Below are positions 8,235-17,556 of a stretch of DNA of 32,408 nucleotides, in pieces (position 1 is the first letter of the stretch; every line of letters begins with the position of its first letter). The notes under the pieces are model-generated. The model ran no database searches. It saw nothing but the letters and a program-made list of their open reading frames with translations, and was not told where the DNA came from. The translations under genes and the position numbers were made by a program. Origin of the DNA: Acidobacteriota bacterium (GTDB taxonomy: Bacteria > Acidobacteriota > UBA890 > WLXD01). The stretch is taken from NCBI GenBank assembly GCA_029263295.1, contig JAJCXT010000027.1, forward strand, positions 1 to 32,408. Direction: 5' to 3'.

Positions 8235-8879
8235 CTAGCGTTTGCGCTCGCGCGGCCGTGTGAAGGCATCGAGCGCTTCGCCGTCGCGCGGTAGCTCCGG
8301 GTAACGATCGAGCTGGCCGACCAGCACTGCGATCGTGGCCGCCACATCACCTGTCGCCGTGTGGGCAGCGGTCAGATCGTCGGAACAGTAGAAGCGCACC
8401 GCGCCAGCAAGACTGCGCGATTCCATCCGACGGAAGATGACACTCACGTCGATCAGACGACGATCGCGCCACGCGAAGTCGATTCCTGCGCGGGCAAACT
8501 CGTGCTCGAGCAGCGGCAGATCGTAGCGACCATGGTTGTAGCCCGCCAGGGCGGCTCCAGCGAGAAACGCCTCGATGGCGGAGGCGATGCGCTCGAAGGT
8601 CGGCGCCTCGGCCACGTCGGCATTCGAAATGCCATGCACCTCGATGACCTCTGCCGGAATCTCGACGAGCGGATTCACGAGCGTGTCGAACACCTGCGCG
8701 GAGCCATCCGGATCGATACGCACACAGCTGATCTCCACGATGCGGTCCGTGGTGACATCGAGCCCTGTCGCCTCAAGATCAAAGAACACGATCGGCCGGT
8801 CCATGGGAAGCCTGGACGCCAATTGACGCGCCGCCTGCCGCGCACTGGCGGACTCGTTGCCGCGGGGCCGCAGGTTCAA
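8235..8879 (-). CDS. DEDDh 3'-5' exonuclease (DnaQ/epsilon-like)
   Basis: 214 residues if it starts at the TTG at 8879, which I chose because AAGGAG lies eight bases upstream (8893-8888). The frame stays open to 9095, but that extension looks non-coding; an ATG at 8804 is the shortest option and would leave no room before the fold. Exo I is FFDLEATG (Asp and Glu), Exo II is YNHGRYDLPLLEHEF, and Exo III is HTATGDVAAT, giving a complete DEDDh metal and general-base set. These enzymes remove nucleotides from DNA or RNA 3' ends. With no polymerase or GIY-YIG domain it is a stand-alone nuclease, and its cellular role (repair, RNA turnover) cannot be told from sequence. It is divergent from the GGDEF-EAL gene. 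Confidence 0.88.
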   Translation of the reverse strand: MNLRPRGNESASARQAARQLASRLPMDRPIVFFDLEATGLDVTTDRIVEISCVRIDPDGSAQVFDTLVNPLVEIPAEVIEVHGISNADVAEAPTFERIASAIEAFLAGAALAGYNHGRYDLPLLEHEFARAGIDFAWRDRRLIDVSVIFRRMESRSLAGAVRFYCSDDLTAAHTATGDVAATIAVLVGQLDRYPELPRDGEALDAFTRPRERKR

Positions 8880-9079
8880 GCCCGACTCTCCTTCCTGAGA
8901 ATTCTGTTCATTCACACGCACGATTCTGAGAGCGTACAGACGGTCCCGCAACCCTGGATTCGGGCAGTTTCGTCGATCGCCCATCAGAATCCTCCTCGCT
9001 CCTGGCGATGAGCCCCGCCAGAAGGGGCCAGGACAAGCGGATAGTGACTTTAAGTAATTAATTCTTGCGCTGAATACGC

Positions 9080-9109
9080 TTGTCTGGCTCATCAATAGTT
9101 TTGTAATCT
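9080..9109 (+). promoter_or_regulatory. Predicted promoter of the GGDEF-EAL gene
   Basis: TTGTCT (9080-9085), an 18-bp spacer and TAATCT (9104-9109) stand out in the only AT-rich stretch of the area (about 9045-9113). The expected transcription start, about 9114-9116, coincides with the GTG start of the gene. Confidence 0.4.
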
Positions 9110-9113
9110 TTTA

Positions 9114-11882
9114 GTGGCCTCAAGGTCCAGCTACCCCACCCTGCAGCAGCACGACATGAAGATCACGCAGACACTCCAACGATGGCGGTCCCGCCGCGGG
9201 CTGTGGGACGATCTGCGCACGGATCCGCTGGCGGTCCTGACGGTGATCATCTTCGCTGTCTTCGTTGGGCTGTGGACACTGCCATTCGTACCCACGCAGG
9301 TACGCGTCAGCATGACCACCACCTGGGCCGACCCGATCGTCATCATCCTGTCGCTCGCCGGCTTCCTCGTGGGTATTCGCCGCCTGCATCCCGAAGAACA
9401 GCGCTTCTGGGGACTGCTGACCGCGGCCTTCGTGTGTGCATCGGGCGGCGCATGGCTGCCGCTGCTGGTGCCGGCGCACCAATGGCCGATCCTCGATGCC
9501 GTGGCTGAACACGGCCTGTTCCTGCTGCAGTTCGTCTGCATGTTCCTCGCATTGTCGCTGAACCCCCACGTCGAGCGGGAGTCCGCCAGCCTCGACTCCA
9601 CGCGGTTCCGTCTGGAATCCATCGGCACGATCAGCTTCGCCACCCTGGTGCTGGCGTACTTCACCCTGATCCCGATGTACTACGCCGAGACGACGAACTA
9701 CGCGCTGGAAAAGGCGATGCATGTCGCGCTCGGCACCATCATGGTCTTCTCCTTCGTCTACATCGCATCCTTCTCCGCGTCGCGCCGGTGGTGCACCGTC
9801 TACCGCCTGCTGGCGATGGCCGGCGGCATCTGGGTGGCCTCCGACGCGGTCGAATTGCTGCTCGTGACGGATCGCTTCTACGTACCTGGCGGAATCCCTT
9901 ACGGCACCGCGTACGATCTGCTCGCCTACCTGCCCTTCGGCGTCGGAGTGCTGGCGGCGCGACTCGGGCGTGCCGAACTCGAGGAGGCCGACGAGCCCGC
10001 TCCAGGACTCCCCGCACGGAACCCGCGGCAGATCCGCTACATGTTCGGCCCGCTCGCCGTCTACACCACCTCGCTGCCGCTCATTCACTTCGCGTTGTCC
10101 GCCAACGGGATGCTGGACGATGCCACGCGCGGCGCTCGCGAGGTGTCCGTGTTCTTCGGCCTCGTACTCCTGGGGTCGCTGACTCTCGTCAACGAGAAGC
10201 TGATCGAGCACCAGCGACGCCGTACCGAGCAGGAAAACAAGCGGCTCGCAGCTTTCCCGATCAAGAACCCGAATCCGTTCATCACCTTCAGTTCGGACGG
10301 CACCGTCAAGTTCATGAACCCGTCAGCTCAGCGCACGCTGGACCGGCTCGGACTGGCGTCGATCGAGGAATTCCTGCCCGAGTCTCACGCACAGCTGGTC
10401 CAGGACTGCATGATCACTCGCAGCGGCTACCGCGACATCGAAGTTGCCGTCGGCGGACGGATCTACTCCTTTGGCTACTATCCCAACCCCAGCGGCGACG
10501 ACGTCTTCGTCTACGTGATGGATATCACCGAGCGCAAGGAGGCCGAGGGTAAGCTCAAGTACGACGCGCTCCACGACACGCTCACGAACCTCCCGAACCG
10601 AACCCTGGTCATGGAGATTCTGTCGCGCTCGATCGAACGGGCCCACCGTAACAAGAACTACAAGTTCGCTCTTCTGTTCCTCGACCTGAACCGTTTCAAG
10701 CTCGTCAATGACAGCCTCGGTCACCTCGCGGGGGATCGCTTCCTGGTGGAGATCTCGCAGCGCCTGGCCGCCTGTCTGCGCAGCAACGATGTCGTGGGCC
10801 GCTTCGGCGGCGACGAGTTCGTAGTCATCGTGGATGACATCAAGGACGTTCAACAGGCCACCCTCGCCGCGGAACGGATCCAAGCCGAACTGCTCGAGCC
10901 TGTCCTGATCGATGACCAGGAGATTGTCACCTCGGCCTGCATCGGCATCGCCATGAGCGACGGGAATCGACTGCGGCCAGAAGACTACCTGCGCGATGCG
11001 GACATCGCGATGTACCGTGCCAAGCAGCGCGACGCAGCGGGCTTCGAGGTCTTCGATCAGGAGATGCACGCAGAAGCCATCTCGCGGCTGCAACTCGAGA
11101 ATCGGCTGCGGCACGCACTCGAGGCCGACGAACTGGTGCTCCACTACCAGCCCTATGTGTCGCTGGCCGACGGCCAATTGATTGGGTTCGAAGGCCTGAT
11201 CCGCTGGCAGCCGCCGGACGGCCCGATGATTTCCCCGGGCGCCTTCATCCCGATCGCCGAGGACACCGGTCTGATCCGGCCGATCGGCTGGTGGGTCATC
11301 GAGACAGCATGCAGGCAACTCGAAGAGTGGCAACAGCTCGCTCCCAAGGAGCCCTTCACGTTGAGCATCAATGTGTCGAGCAAACAGCTAGGGCAGCGGC
11401 ACTTCGTGGAGCGACTCGAGGAGATCCTGGAGCGTTACGACATCCAGCGCGAGCAACTCTGCCTGGAGATCACCGAGAGCGTCATGACCGACCTCGGCGA
11501 ATGGGTCACAGAGCTCCTCGACCGCGTCAAGGGACTTGGCGTCAAGCTGGCAATCGACGACTTTGGCACCGGCTATTCCTCGCTCAGCTATCTGCGGACA
11601 TTCCCGGCCGACGTTCTCAAGATCGACCGCTCCTTCATCATGAAGCTGCATGAGACGAAGGAAGACGTGGCCATCGTGGCCGCCATCGCCACGCTCGCTG
11701 ACACCTTGGACCTGCGTGTCATCGCTGAAGGCGTGGAGACCGTTCAACAAGCCAACCAACTCCGCGCGCTGGGCTGCCGCACGGCACAGGGCTTCCTCTA
11801 TTCGAAGCCGGTTCCCGCGGCTGACGCCGAGATTCTGTTGCAGCAGGGCGTCATCACGGTCGAGGAGCGACGGGCCAGCTAG
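9114..11882 (+). CDS. Multi-spanning membrane PAS-GGDEF-EAL protein (c-di-GMP synthesis/breakdown)
   Basis: 922 residues from the GTG at 9114; an ATG at 9156 is the alternative, and neither has a Shine-Dalgarno site. About ten hydrophobic segments lie between residues 35 and 360, forming an integral membrane sensor. A PAS-like domain (about 378-475) ends in VMDITERKEAE. The GGDEF domain (about 480-640) has the intact GGDEF motif and an inhibitory I-site RSND five residues before it. The EAL domain (about 655-905) reads FEGLIRW, a common variant of EAL, and keeps INVSS, LEITES, DDFGTGYSS, LKIDRSF, AEGVET and QGFLYSKP. Both halves therefore look catalytically competent, so net activity depends on the unknown membrane signal. 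It probably controls a surface or motility trait; no effector gene is adjacent. Confidence 0.93.
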   Translation: MASRSSYPTLQQHDMKITQTLQRWRSRRGLWDDLRTDPLAVLTVIIFAVFVGLWTLPFVPTQVRVSMTTTWADPIVIILSLAGFLVGIRRLHPEEQRFWGLLTAAFVCASGGAWLPLLVPAHQWPILDAVAEHGLFLLQFVCMFLALSLNPHVERESASLDSTRFRLESIGTISFATLVLAYFTLIPMYYAETTNYALEKAMHVALGTIMVFSFVYIASFSASRRWCTVYRLLAMAGGIWVASDAVELLLVTDRFYVPGGIPYGTAYDLLAYLPFGVGVLAARLGRAELEEADEPAPGLPARNPRQIRYMFGPLAVYTTSLPLIHFALSANGMLDDATRGAREVSVFFGLVLLGSLTLVNEKLIEHQRRRTEQENKRLAAFPIKNPNPFITFSSDGTVKFMNPSAQRTLDRLGLASIEEFLPESHAQLVQDCMITRSGYRDIEVAVGGRIYSFGYYPNPSGDDVFVYVMDITERKEAEGKLKYDALHDTLTNLPNRTLVMEILSRSIERAHRNKNYKFALLFLDLNRFKLVNDSLGHLAGDRFLVEISQRLAACLRSNDVVGRFGGDEFVVIVDDIKDVQQATLAAERIQAELLEPVLIDDQEIVTSACIGIAMSDGNRLRPEDYLRDADIAMYRAKQRDAAGFEVFDQEMHAEAISRLQLENRLRHALEADELVLHYQPYVSLADGQLIGFEGLIRWQPPDGPMISPGAFIPIAEDTGLIRPIGWWVIETACRQLEEWQQLAPKEPFTLSINVSSKQLGQRHFVERLEEILERYDIQREQLCLEITESVMTDLGEWVTELLDRVKGLGVKLAIDDFGTGYSSLSYLRTFPADVLKIDRSFIMKLHETKEDVAIVAAIATLADTLDLRVIAEGVETVQQANQLRALGCRTAQGFLYSKPVPAADAEILLQQGVITVEERRAS

Positions 11883-11893
11883 CAGTCCCTAGC
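11878..11893. terminator. Short dyad across the convergent stop codons
   Basis: GCTAG and CTAGC flank CAGTCC, so the two TAG stops of the convergent genes sit in the arms. The 5-bp stem is too short to count as a convincing terminator, and the gap is only six bases. Confidence 0.15.
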
Positions 11894-13430
11894 GGACCAG
11901 CCGGAACCACGTAGCGAAGGCCCTCTTCACTGTCGGGGTCAAGCTCGTCCGACGGTACAGATCGCCCACCTTGCGCATCACTTCGCCCTGGGTGGGATAG
12001 GGGTGAATTGTCGAGGACAGCTGCCCCAGGCCGATTCCGTGGGTTATCGCCACCGCCATCTCGCCAATCATGTCGCCAGCGTGGGCTGCTACGAGCGTAG
12101 CCCCGAGGATCTTTCCGCTCTCATGATGCACCCGCAGAAAGCCCTCAGGCTCACCGTCGAGCACAGCGCGATCGACCTCGGAGAACGGCACCGTGATGGT
12201 CTGGACCTTGCGGCCCGCCTCACGCGCCTCCGCCTCGTACATGCCGACGTGAGCGATCTCGGGGCTCGTATAGGTGCACCACGGGATCACCAACGCGCTG
12301 TTTCGGGCGCGGCCATAGAACAGAGCGTTCTGGATGACGATGCGAGCCTGCGCGTCGGCCGTGTGAGTGAACTGGAACTTGGAGGCCACGTCACCGCACG
12401 CGAAAATACTCTTGTTGCTCGTCCGCAGGCGATCGTCGACGTTCACTCCCCGCCGGCCAAACTTCACGCCTGCCTCTTCGAGGCCAAGCCCGTCTACATT
12501 CGGTCGTCGTCCAACGGCCACCAGCAAGGCGCTGGCCGCGACCTCGCGAGTCTGCCCCTCTGACTCGAAGATGACGACTTTCTGATCGCCGCGCATCTCG
12601 GCTGTCTGGATCGCAACGCCGAGTTCGAGTGCAACGCCGTCGGCCGTCATCTGCGCCTGCACTACGGCCGCCGCATCAGGGTCTTCACGCGGGAGCACAT
12701 GATCCGCCATGTCGAGCAGCGTGACTCGTGTGCCGAACTGCGCGAACGACTGCGCCATCTCACAACCAATCGGCCCGGCTCCGATGACAACGAGCGAGTC
12801 GGGCAGCTCGGTGAGCGAGAAGATCGTCTCGTTGGTCATGTACTCGACCGCATCCAGGCCCGGGATCGGCGGCGCCGCCGCCCGACCGCCGGTGGCAATG
12901 ACCGCCCGCCTGAAGTTCAAGGTGGTGTCGCCAACCGCCAGTGTGTTGCGGCTCGTGAAACGCCCGTCACCGAGGAACATGTCGATCCCGAGATCGTGAA
13001 ACCGCGCCGCGGAGTCGTGATGAGAGATCCCGGCCCGGATCTCGCGCATCCGCTCCATGGCCTTGGCGAAGTCGCCCTCACCCGCAACTGCCGGACCACC
13101 GAAGTCGGAGGCCACCTCACGCGCTGCTCGCCAGGCGCGCGCCGCGGAGATCACTCCTTTCGAGGGCACGCACCCGACATTAAGACAATCACCGCCTAGA
13201 AAATGCCTCTCCACCAGCGCCACCCGCGCCCCGAGGCCCGCGGCACCCGCAGCGGAGACGAGGCCGGCCGTGCCTCCACCGACGACCACCAGGTGGTAAC
13301 GATCTGCCGGCGTCGGGTTCACCCAATCCGGCGGATGCACGTTGTCCGTGAGTACCTGGTTATGCTCGTCGAAAGGTCGCATCCGGTGCGTGTCATCCAT
13401 GGCCTGTTCCCCGCCCTGTGGCTCGTTCAC
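11889..13430 (-). CDS. Pyridine nucleotide-disulfide oxidoreductase (mercuric reductase / lipoamide dehydrogenase-like)
   Basis: 513 residues from a GTG at 13430 that overlaps the upstream TAG by one base; an ATG at 13400 is an alternative. An unusual 40-residue N-terminal extension precedes the FAD Rossmann motif VVGGGTAGLVSAAG. The redox pair is in GGDCLNVGCVPSKG. A second, NAD(P)H-binding motif VVIGAGPIGCEMA and an FAD motif ending in FACGDVA follow. The dimerisation domain ends with IHPYPTQGE, keeping a His-x-x-x-x-x-x-Glu type active-site pair. The paired C-terminal cysteines and N-terminal metal-binding domain of true MerA are absent, so mercury reduction is unlikely. The substrate is unknown. 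Coupling with a TVP38-type protein recurs in many bacteria and suggests a membrane-associated redox role. Confidence 0.88.
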   Translation of the reverse strand: MNEPQGGEQAMDDTHRMRPFDEHNQVLTDNVHPPDWVNPTPADRYHLVVVGGGTAGLVSAAGAAGLGARVALVERHFLGGDCLNVGCVPSKGVISAARAWRAAREVASDFGGPAVAGEGDFAKAMERMREIRAGISHHDSAARFHDLGIDMFLGDGRFTSRNTLAVGDTTLNFRRAVIATGGRAAAPPIPGLDAVEYMTNETIFSLTELPDSLVVIGAGPIGCEMAQSFAQFGTRVTLLDMADHVLPREDPDAAAVVQAQMTADGVALELGVAIQTAEMRGDQKVVIFESEGQTREVAASALLVAVGRRPNVDGLGLEEAGVKFGRRGVNVDDRLRTSNKSIFACGDVASKFQFTHTADAQARIVIQNALFYGRARNSALVIPWCTYTSPEIAHVGMYEAEAREAGRKVQTITVPFSEVDRAVLDGEPEGFLRVHHESGKILGATLVAAHAGDMIGEMAVAITHGIGLGQLSSTIHPYPTQGEVMRKVGDLYRRTSLTPTVKRAFATWFRLVR

Positions 13431-14167
13431 TATTCGCCTGTGGCCTCGCGCAGTGACGCGCGCGCGATCCGCGTAACGATGGTCGTAACCGCCAAGGTGG
13501 CCACCAGGCCAAGGATCAGGACCGTCCAGCCCCCGGCGCCGCGATCAGTCTGGGCGCCTGCCGCCAGCGCCGCCACGTCCCCCGCGAGCTTGCCGTAGTA
13601 GATGTAGAGCAAGGTTCCAGGCAGCATGCCGAAACAAGCGAGAACGTAATCCCTCAATCGCACCTGCGTAAGGCCAAGGCCGTAGTTGAGAAGGTTGAAA
13701 GGAAACACTGGCGAGAGCCGCAGCAGAGTCACGATCTTCAGTCCTTCGCTTGCCACGGCACTGTCGATCGCTGCGAAGCGTTCATTCCCCTCGAGCCTCT
13801 TCTCGATAGCCCCGCGCGCCAGGTAGCGCGACACGAGGAAAGCGAGCGTCGCGCCGACCGACGCGCCAACGAACGTATACACAACGCCCATCCCGATACC
13901 GAAGATGGCTCCCGCCGCCAGCGTCAGTAGCGAGCCAGGGATAAAGGCCACCGTGGCCACGATGTAGCCCAGCATGAACGCCAGCGGCCCCCAGAACCCG
14001 AGCCCGTCAACCCACTCGGCGAATCGCGGCACGTAGGCCCCGGCTTCACGCCCCACCACGATCAGCAGGACCAGAGCAACAAGGATCGCCGTCAGTCGCG
14101 CCCACGGGAACGGGCGGCTGGCAGTCTTCTGTGGGGCGCTGGGGAGCGACATGATTTCCTCGGACAT
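13430..14167 (-). CDS. TVP38/TMEM64 (DedA-like, VTT domain) membrane protein
   Basis: 245 residues from the ATG at 14167, chosen because GGAG lies eight bases upstream; the frame is open to 14263, but that stretch reads as basic non-membrane sequence. About six hydrophobic segments are visible: one near residues 20-40, the VTT core from about 55 to 200 (GFWGPLAFMLGYIVATVAF, IPGSLLTLAAGAIFG, LLRLSPVFPFNLLNYGLG, LPGTLLYIYYG) and a last helix near 220. The re-entrant loop pattern FxPG and the RLSPxFPFNLLNY motif are typical of the family. Relatives are implicated in lipid scrambling or membrane homeostasis. The TAG stop overlaps the GTG of the flavoprotein, so the two are coupled. Confidence 0.9.
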   Translation of the reverse strand: MSEEIMSLPSAPQKTASRPFPWARLTAILVALVLLIVVGREAGAYVPRFAEWVDGLGFWGPLAFMLGYIVATVAFIPGSLLTLAAGAIFGIGMGVVYTFVGASVGATLAFLVSRYLARGAIEKRLEGNERFAAIDSAVASEGLKIVTLLRLSPVFPFNLLNYGLGLTQVRLRDYVLACFGMLPGTLLYIYYGKLAGDVAALAAGAQTDRGAGGWTVLILGLVATLAVTTIVTRIARASLREATGE

Positions 14168-14265
14168 GGAGTAACTCCGGCTACGGTATCGGGCGCGGCG
14201 TACGGCGGCGAGCGGTCGTTCGGTATCGCATTCAGTTTGCGAAGTCAGGGCCAACGGTTTCAACT

Positions 14266-14895
14266 ATGCCAATGAACGAGTTGAATTTACTGATCGAGGG
14301 GCCAGGCGAGGGCGCGACCGTTGCCCTGGCGCACGGCGCCGGCGCAGCAATGGACTCTGACTGGATGAACAACCTGAGCGCCGCCCTGGCGGCTCGCGGT
14401 CTGCGTGTTGTTCGCTTCGAGTTCCCCTACATGCAGCGTCGCCGAGAAGACGGCAAGCGCCGTGGACCAGACCGCCCGCCGGCGCTCCTCGCCACCTGGC
14501 GATCCGTCATCGACGCCGTCTCCGGAGCCGGGCCGCTGATCATCGGCGGCAAGTCCATGGGAGGACGGATCGCCAGCATGGTTGCCGATGAGTGCGCCGT
14601 CGACGGACTCGTATGCCTGGGCTATCCGTTCCATCCGCCGCGCGCGCCCGAGAAGCTGCGCACGGAACACCTCCAAGACCTACGCACCCCGACGCTGATC
14701 CTGCAGGGAACACGCGACACCTTCGGCCTCCCCGAGGAGGTCGCTGGCTACGGGCTCGCCAGCACGATTCGTGTCCACTGGCTCGAGGACGGCGATCACT
14801 CCTTCAAACCGCGAGTAAGATCCGGGCGCACCCTGGCTCAGAACATGGACGAGGCTGTGAACGAAATCACGCGATTCGCGGCAACGCTCGCATGA
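14266..14895 (+). CDS. Alpha/beta hydrolase of the KANSL3/Tex30 type
   Basis: 209 residues from the ATG at 14266; a second ATG at 14272 could be used and no ribosome site is clear. The fold pattern is LAHGAGA (oxyanion loop), RFEFPYMQRRREDGKRRGPDRPP, the nucleophile elbow GGKSMGGR (Ser), LILQGTRDTFG (Asp) and DGDHSFK (His), so the catalytic triad is complete. The GYPFHPP segment is characteristic of this small hydrolase subfamily, about 200-220 residues long, found across bacteria with unknown substrate. No signal peptide, so cytoplasmic. It faces the TVP38 gene divergently and converges on ligD across 63 bp. Confidence 0.85.
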   Translation: MPMNELNLLIEGPGEGATVALAHGAGAAMDSDWMNNLSAALAARGLRVVRFEFPYMQRRREDGKRRGPDRPPALLATWRSVIDAVSGAGPLIIGGKSMGGRIASMVADECAVDGLVCLGYPFHPPRAPEKLRTEHLQDLRTPTLILQGTRDTFGLPEEVAGYGLASTIRVHWLEDGDHSFKPRVRSGRTLAQNMDEAVNEITRFAATLA

Positions 14896-14958
14896 GACGG
14901 CGTGGCGACGGGCTTCTGTACGGCTTTGGGGGAGGCCCGCATCCAGCCTGCGGCACGC

Positions 14959-17529
14959 TCACTGGTTCTCGATTTCTGACAGCAGCTGCAAGGCGCCGAG
15001 CAGGTCGGGAGCATCGTCGAGCACGGCGAGCATCGGCTCGTTCTTCATCCGCCTGAGACGTGCCGGCACTGTCCTGATAGTGAAACGGTGCATGTCGAGC
15101 TTGGCGTTGACCTCGCGCCAGCGCAGCGGTGTGGACACCGTGGCCCCGACAAAAGGACGTACGCAGAGCGGTGACACCAGCAGGCGGCCGGCGCCGTTCT
15201 GTACGGCATCGACGTAGACCTTGTTGTCGCGGGCGTGGAGCGAACGGTTCACCGTGGCGATTTCCGAGTAGCGCCGCGACACGATCAGCGCCAGCAGGTC
15301 GGCCAGCATGCGTCCGTGCTCGTAGGTCACGCTACGTCCGAGGGGTACAAGCACGTGCATCCCGGTCTTGCCCGACGTCTTCGCGTAGCACGGCAGACCG
15401 ATCGAATCGCATAGTTCCTTGATCGCGCGTGCCACCTTCACGACGTCGCTGAAGGGCGCCTGCTTCGGGTCGAGATCCAGGACGGCCCAGTCGGGCCGAT
15501 CCAGGCTGCCCACCCGGCTTGACCACACGTGCAATGGAATGGCGGCCGAGTTGGCCATGTACACCAGCGCCTCCTCGTCCTCGACGACGAAGTGCTCGAC
15601 GTCGCGATCGCCCGACTCGGAATGGATCGTGACCGTCCTGACCCATTCCGGCGTGAAGTGTGGGGCGTGCTTCTGGAAGAACGACTTGCCGTCGATCCCA
15701 TCCGGATAACGATCCAGCACAAGTGGACGATCCTCCAAATACGGCAACAGCCACCGAGCGACGGCCCGGTAGTAGTCGATCAGGTCGCCCTTGGTGTAGC
15801 TGGACTCCGGCCAGAAGACTTTCTCCGGGCGCGTGATGACGGTCGCGCGCGTCGCCGGTATCGCCACTGCGACCGGTGCCTGAGCGCCGACATCCTCCTG
15901 CAGGGCTACCGCGTGGCGCAGCGCCGCCTGCTCGGTATCGCATTCGTGTGCCCGCTTGTCGGTTCGCATCCGCACGAATACGGGGTGTCGCAGCAGCCCT
16001 TCTCCGGTGACCTCTTTGAAACGAACCTCGCAACAGAGTTCGGGCGCTACCCAGACCGTCTCGGCGGATTTGGGCAGGTTCGCGTAGCCCGCCGACTCGC
16101 GCGCCGGCAGCTCGAGCGGCGGCTCGTTTCCGTCAAGCTCGAGGGGTTCGAGCAGGACGCGAATCTCATCGAGATCACGATCCCGAAAGCCGCTGCCCGC
16201 ACGGCCGACGTAGCCGAGCCCTGAGGCCGTCTGAACCGCCAACAACAGTGCCCCGAACTGTCCGCGCGCGCCCTTCCCGAGCGCTCGCCCCACGATAACG
16301 AAGTCGGCCGTTCGGTCGGCACGCATCTTCAGCCAGTGGTCGGAGCGGCCCGCCCGGTATGCGGCGTCGGCCTTCTTGGCCATAACGCCCTCGAGGCCCA
16401 GCTTGCGCACCTGCTCGAACATCGCAGCGCCCTGCTCGTGGATATGCTCCGTGAACCGGACCGGGCCGCGCGGTGGGATGATCTGCGCCAGGAATCGCTT
16501 GCGCTGCTCCAGCGGCAGACCGCGTAGGTCATGGCCATCGATCTCGAGCAGGTCGAACACGAAATAAGTGGCCGGATGCGCAATCGCCGCGGCGACAACG
16601 TCCGCTTCGCGCGTGAGCCTGGCACGACGCGCGAGACGGCCGAAGTCCGGCCGCCCGTCATCCGCCAGGACGACCACTTCACCGTCTAGCACCAGTGACT
16701 CGTACGGCAAGCTGCGGAGAGCCGGCACGAACTCCGGGTAAACATCGGTAACGTCGCCGCCATTGCGATAGCGCAGGTACGGCTGCCGGTGATCGACCCC
16801 TGCCACCATTCGGTACCCGTCGTACTTCAGTTCGAACAGCCACCCCCTGCGGGAGAACGGTGCATCGCTGACCTTCGCCAGCATCAACCCGAGGCTCGAT
16901 GCGTTCACCGACTTCCGCTGCACCCTGAGCGTCTGCAACTCGTCGGCGATGGCGGCCGCGGGCGAGGCGCCCTCGCCGAGTTCCTCCACCGTCAATCCCG
17001 AGTACACCGACTCCGGCGGAAGGACAGCATCGTCGCCCTCGCGGACATGCCCATCCACTTTCTTGATGAGCAGCCACTCCTTCGGGCTGCGTTTGGTCCG
17101 GACCAGAGTCCAGCGACCCCGCAGCTTGTGTCCGTACAGGTCGAACAGCAGCTTGTTCTCGCCGGTCTGATCGTCCTCGCGCTGTACCCAGAGGCCGCGA
17201 TCCCAGACGATCATCGGCCCGGCGCCGTAGTTGCCTTCCGGGATCACGTCCTCGAAGTCGAGGTACTCCACGGGATGATCCTCGGTCTCAACCGCCAGCC
17301 GCTTGTCGCCGGGGTCGAGCGAGGGGCCGTTCGGCACCGCCCAGCAGCGCAGGACCCCGTCAATCTCGAGCCGCAGATCGTAGTGGCGACGCCGCGCATC
17401 GTGCAGCTGCACGACGAAGTGCCCGGGGCGGCGCAGACCGCCGGCGAACGGCTCCGGCGTGGCCGCAGGCCACCGCTTGTCTCTGTACTCTGCTAGGCGC
17501 GAGTGACCATCTTTGTCATTGGCTGACAT
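14959..17529 (-). CDS. ligD: Multifunctional DNA ligase D (phosphoesterase-ligase-polymerase)
   Basis: 856 residues from the ATG at 17529 (a TTG lies one codon upstream). The order is phosphoesterase, ligase, polymerase, as in Pseudomonas-type LigD. The phosphoesterase (about 20-160) has the HDARRRHYDLRLE and DHPVEY histidines. The ATP-dependent ligase (about 215-530) has the adenylated lysine in ELKYDGYR (Lys about 235), VLDGEVVVL and VMAKKADAAY. The AEP-type polymerase (about 560-856) has VFWPESSYTKGDL, the catalytic VLDLDPK, and TSGKTGMHV. LigD seals double-strand breaks with Ku by non-homologous end joining, trimming and filling ends before ligation. The adjacent divergent ku confirms the assignment. 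All domains look intact. Confidence 0.97.
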   Translation of the reverse strand: MSANDKDGHSRLAEYRDKRWPAATPEPFAGGLRRPGHFVVQLHDARRRHYDLRLEIDGVLRCWAVPNGPSLDPGDKRLAVETEDHPVEYLDFEDVIPEGNYGAGPMIVWDRGLWVQREDDQTGENKLLFDLYGHKLRGRWTLVRTKRSPKEWLLIKKVDGHVREGDDAVLPPESVYSGLTVEELGEGASPAAAIADELQTLRVQRKSVNASSLGLMLAKVSDAPFSRRGWLFELKYDGYRMVAGVDHRQPYLRYRNGGDVTDVYPEFVPALRSLPYESLVLDGEVVVLADDGRPDFGRLARRARLTREADVVAAAIAHPATYFVFDLLEIDGHDLRGLPLEQRKRFLAQIIPPRGPVRFTEHIHEQGAAMFEQVRKLGLEGVMAKKADAAYRAGRSDHWLKMRADRTADFVIVGRALGKGARGQFGALLLAVQTASGLGYVGRAGSGFRDRDLDEIRVLLEPLELDGNEPPLELPARESAGYANLPKSAETVWVAPELCCEVRFKEVTGEGLLRHPVFVRMRTDKRAHECDTEQAALRHAVALQEDVGAQAPVAVAIPATRATVITRPEKVFWPESSYTKGDLIDYYRAVARWLLPYLEDRPLVLDRYPDGIDGKSFFQKHAPHFTPEWVRTVTIHSESGDRDVEHFVVEDEEALVYMANSAAIPLHVWSSRVGSLDRPDWAVLDLDPKQAPFSDVVKVARAIKELCDSIGLPCYAKTSGKTGMHVLVPLGRSVTYEHGRMLADLLALIVSRRYSEIATVNRSLHARDNKVYVDAVQNGAGRLLVSPLCVRPFVGATVSTPLRWREVNAKLDMHRFTIRTVPARLRRMKNEPMLAVLDDAPDLLGALQLLSEIENQ

Positions 17530-17531
17530 CA

Positions 17532-17556
17532 ACTATCCGATGCTATAGTCAATCGC
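17532..17556. promoter_or_regulatory. Shared divergent promoter of ligD and ku
   Basis: TATAGT at 17544-17549 is a strong -10 on the plus strand, placing transcription start at about 17556, one base before the ku ATG; a weak -35 (TTGGCT, 17519-17524) lies 19 bp upstream. The same block read on the minus strand gives TATAGC (17547-17542), a possible -10 for ligD with start at about 17535. Confidence 0.45.

Noticed and set aside
8880-9095. N-terminal extension of the exonuclease to 9095
   Set aside because: The extra residues do not look like protein sequence of this family, they run into the AT-rich promoter region, and a TTG at 8879 has a good ribosome site.
9120-10211. 363-codon open frame antisense to the GGDEF-EAL gene
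   Set aside because: It is rich in Gln, Arg and His with no fold, and the opposite frame encodes membrane helices with correct hydrophobic pattern.
11889-13430. True mercuric reductase
   Set aside because: No N-terminal heavy-metal domain, no C-terminal Cys pair, and no mer genes nearby.
14896-14958. Terminator between the hydrolase and ligD
   Set aside because: GGGCTT and AGGCCC can pair only weakly across a 17-base loop, with no T-run.
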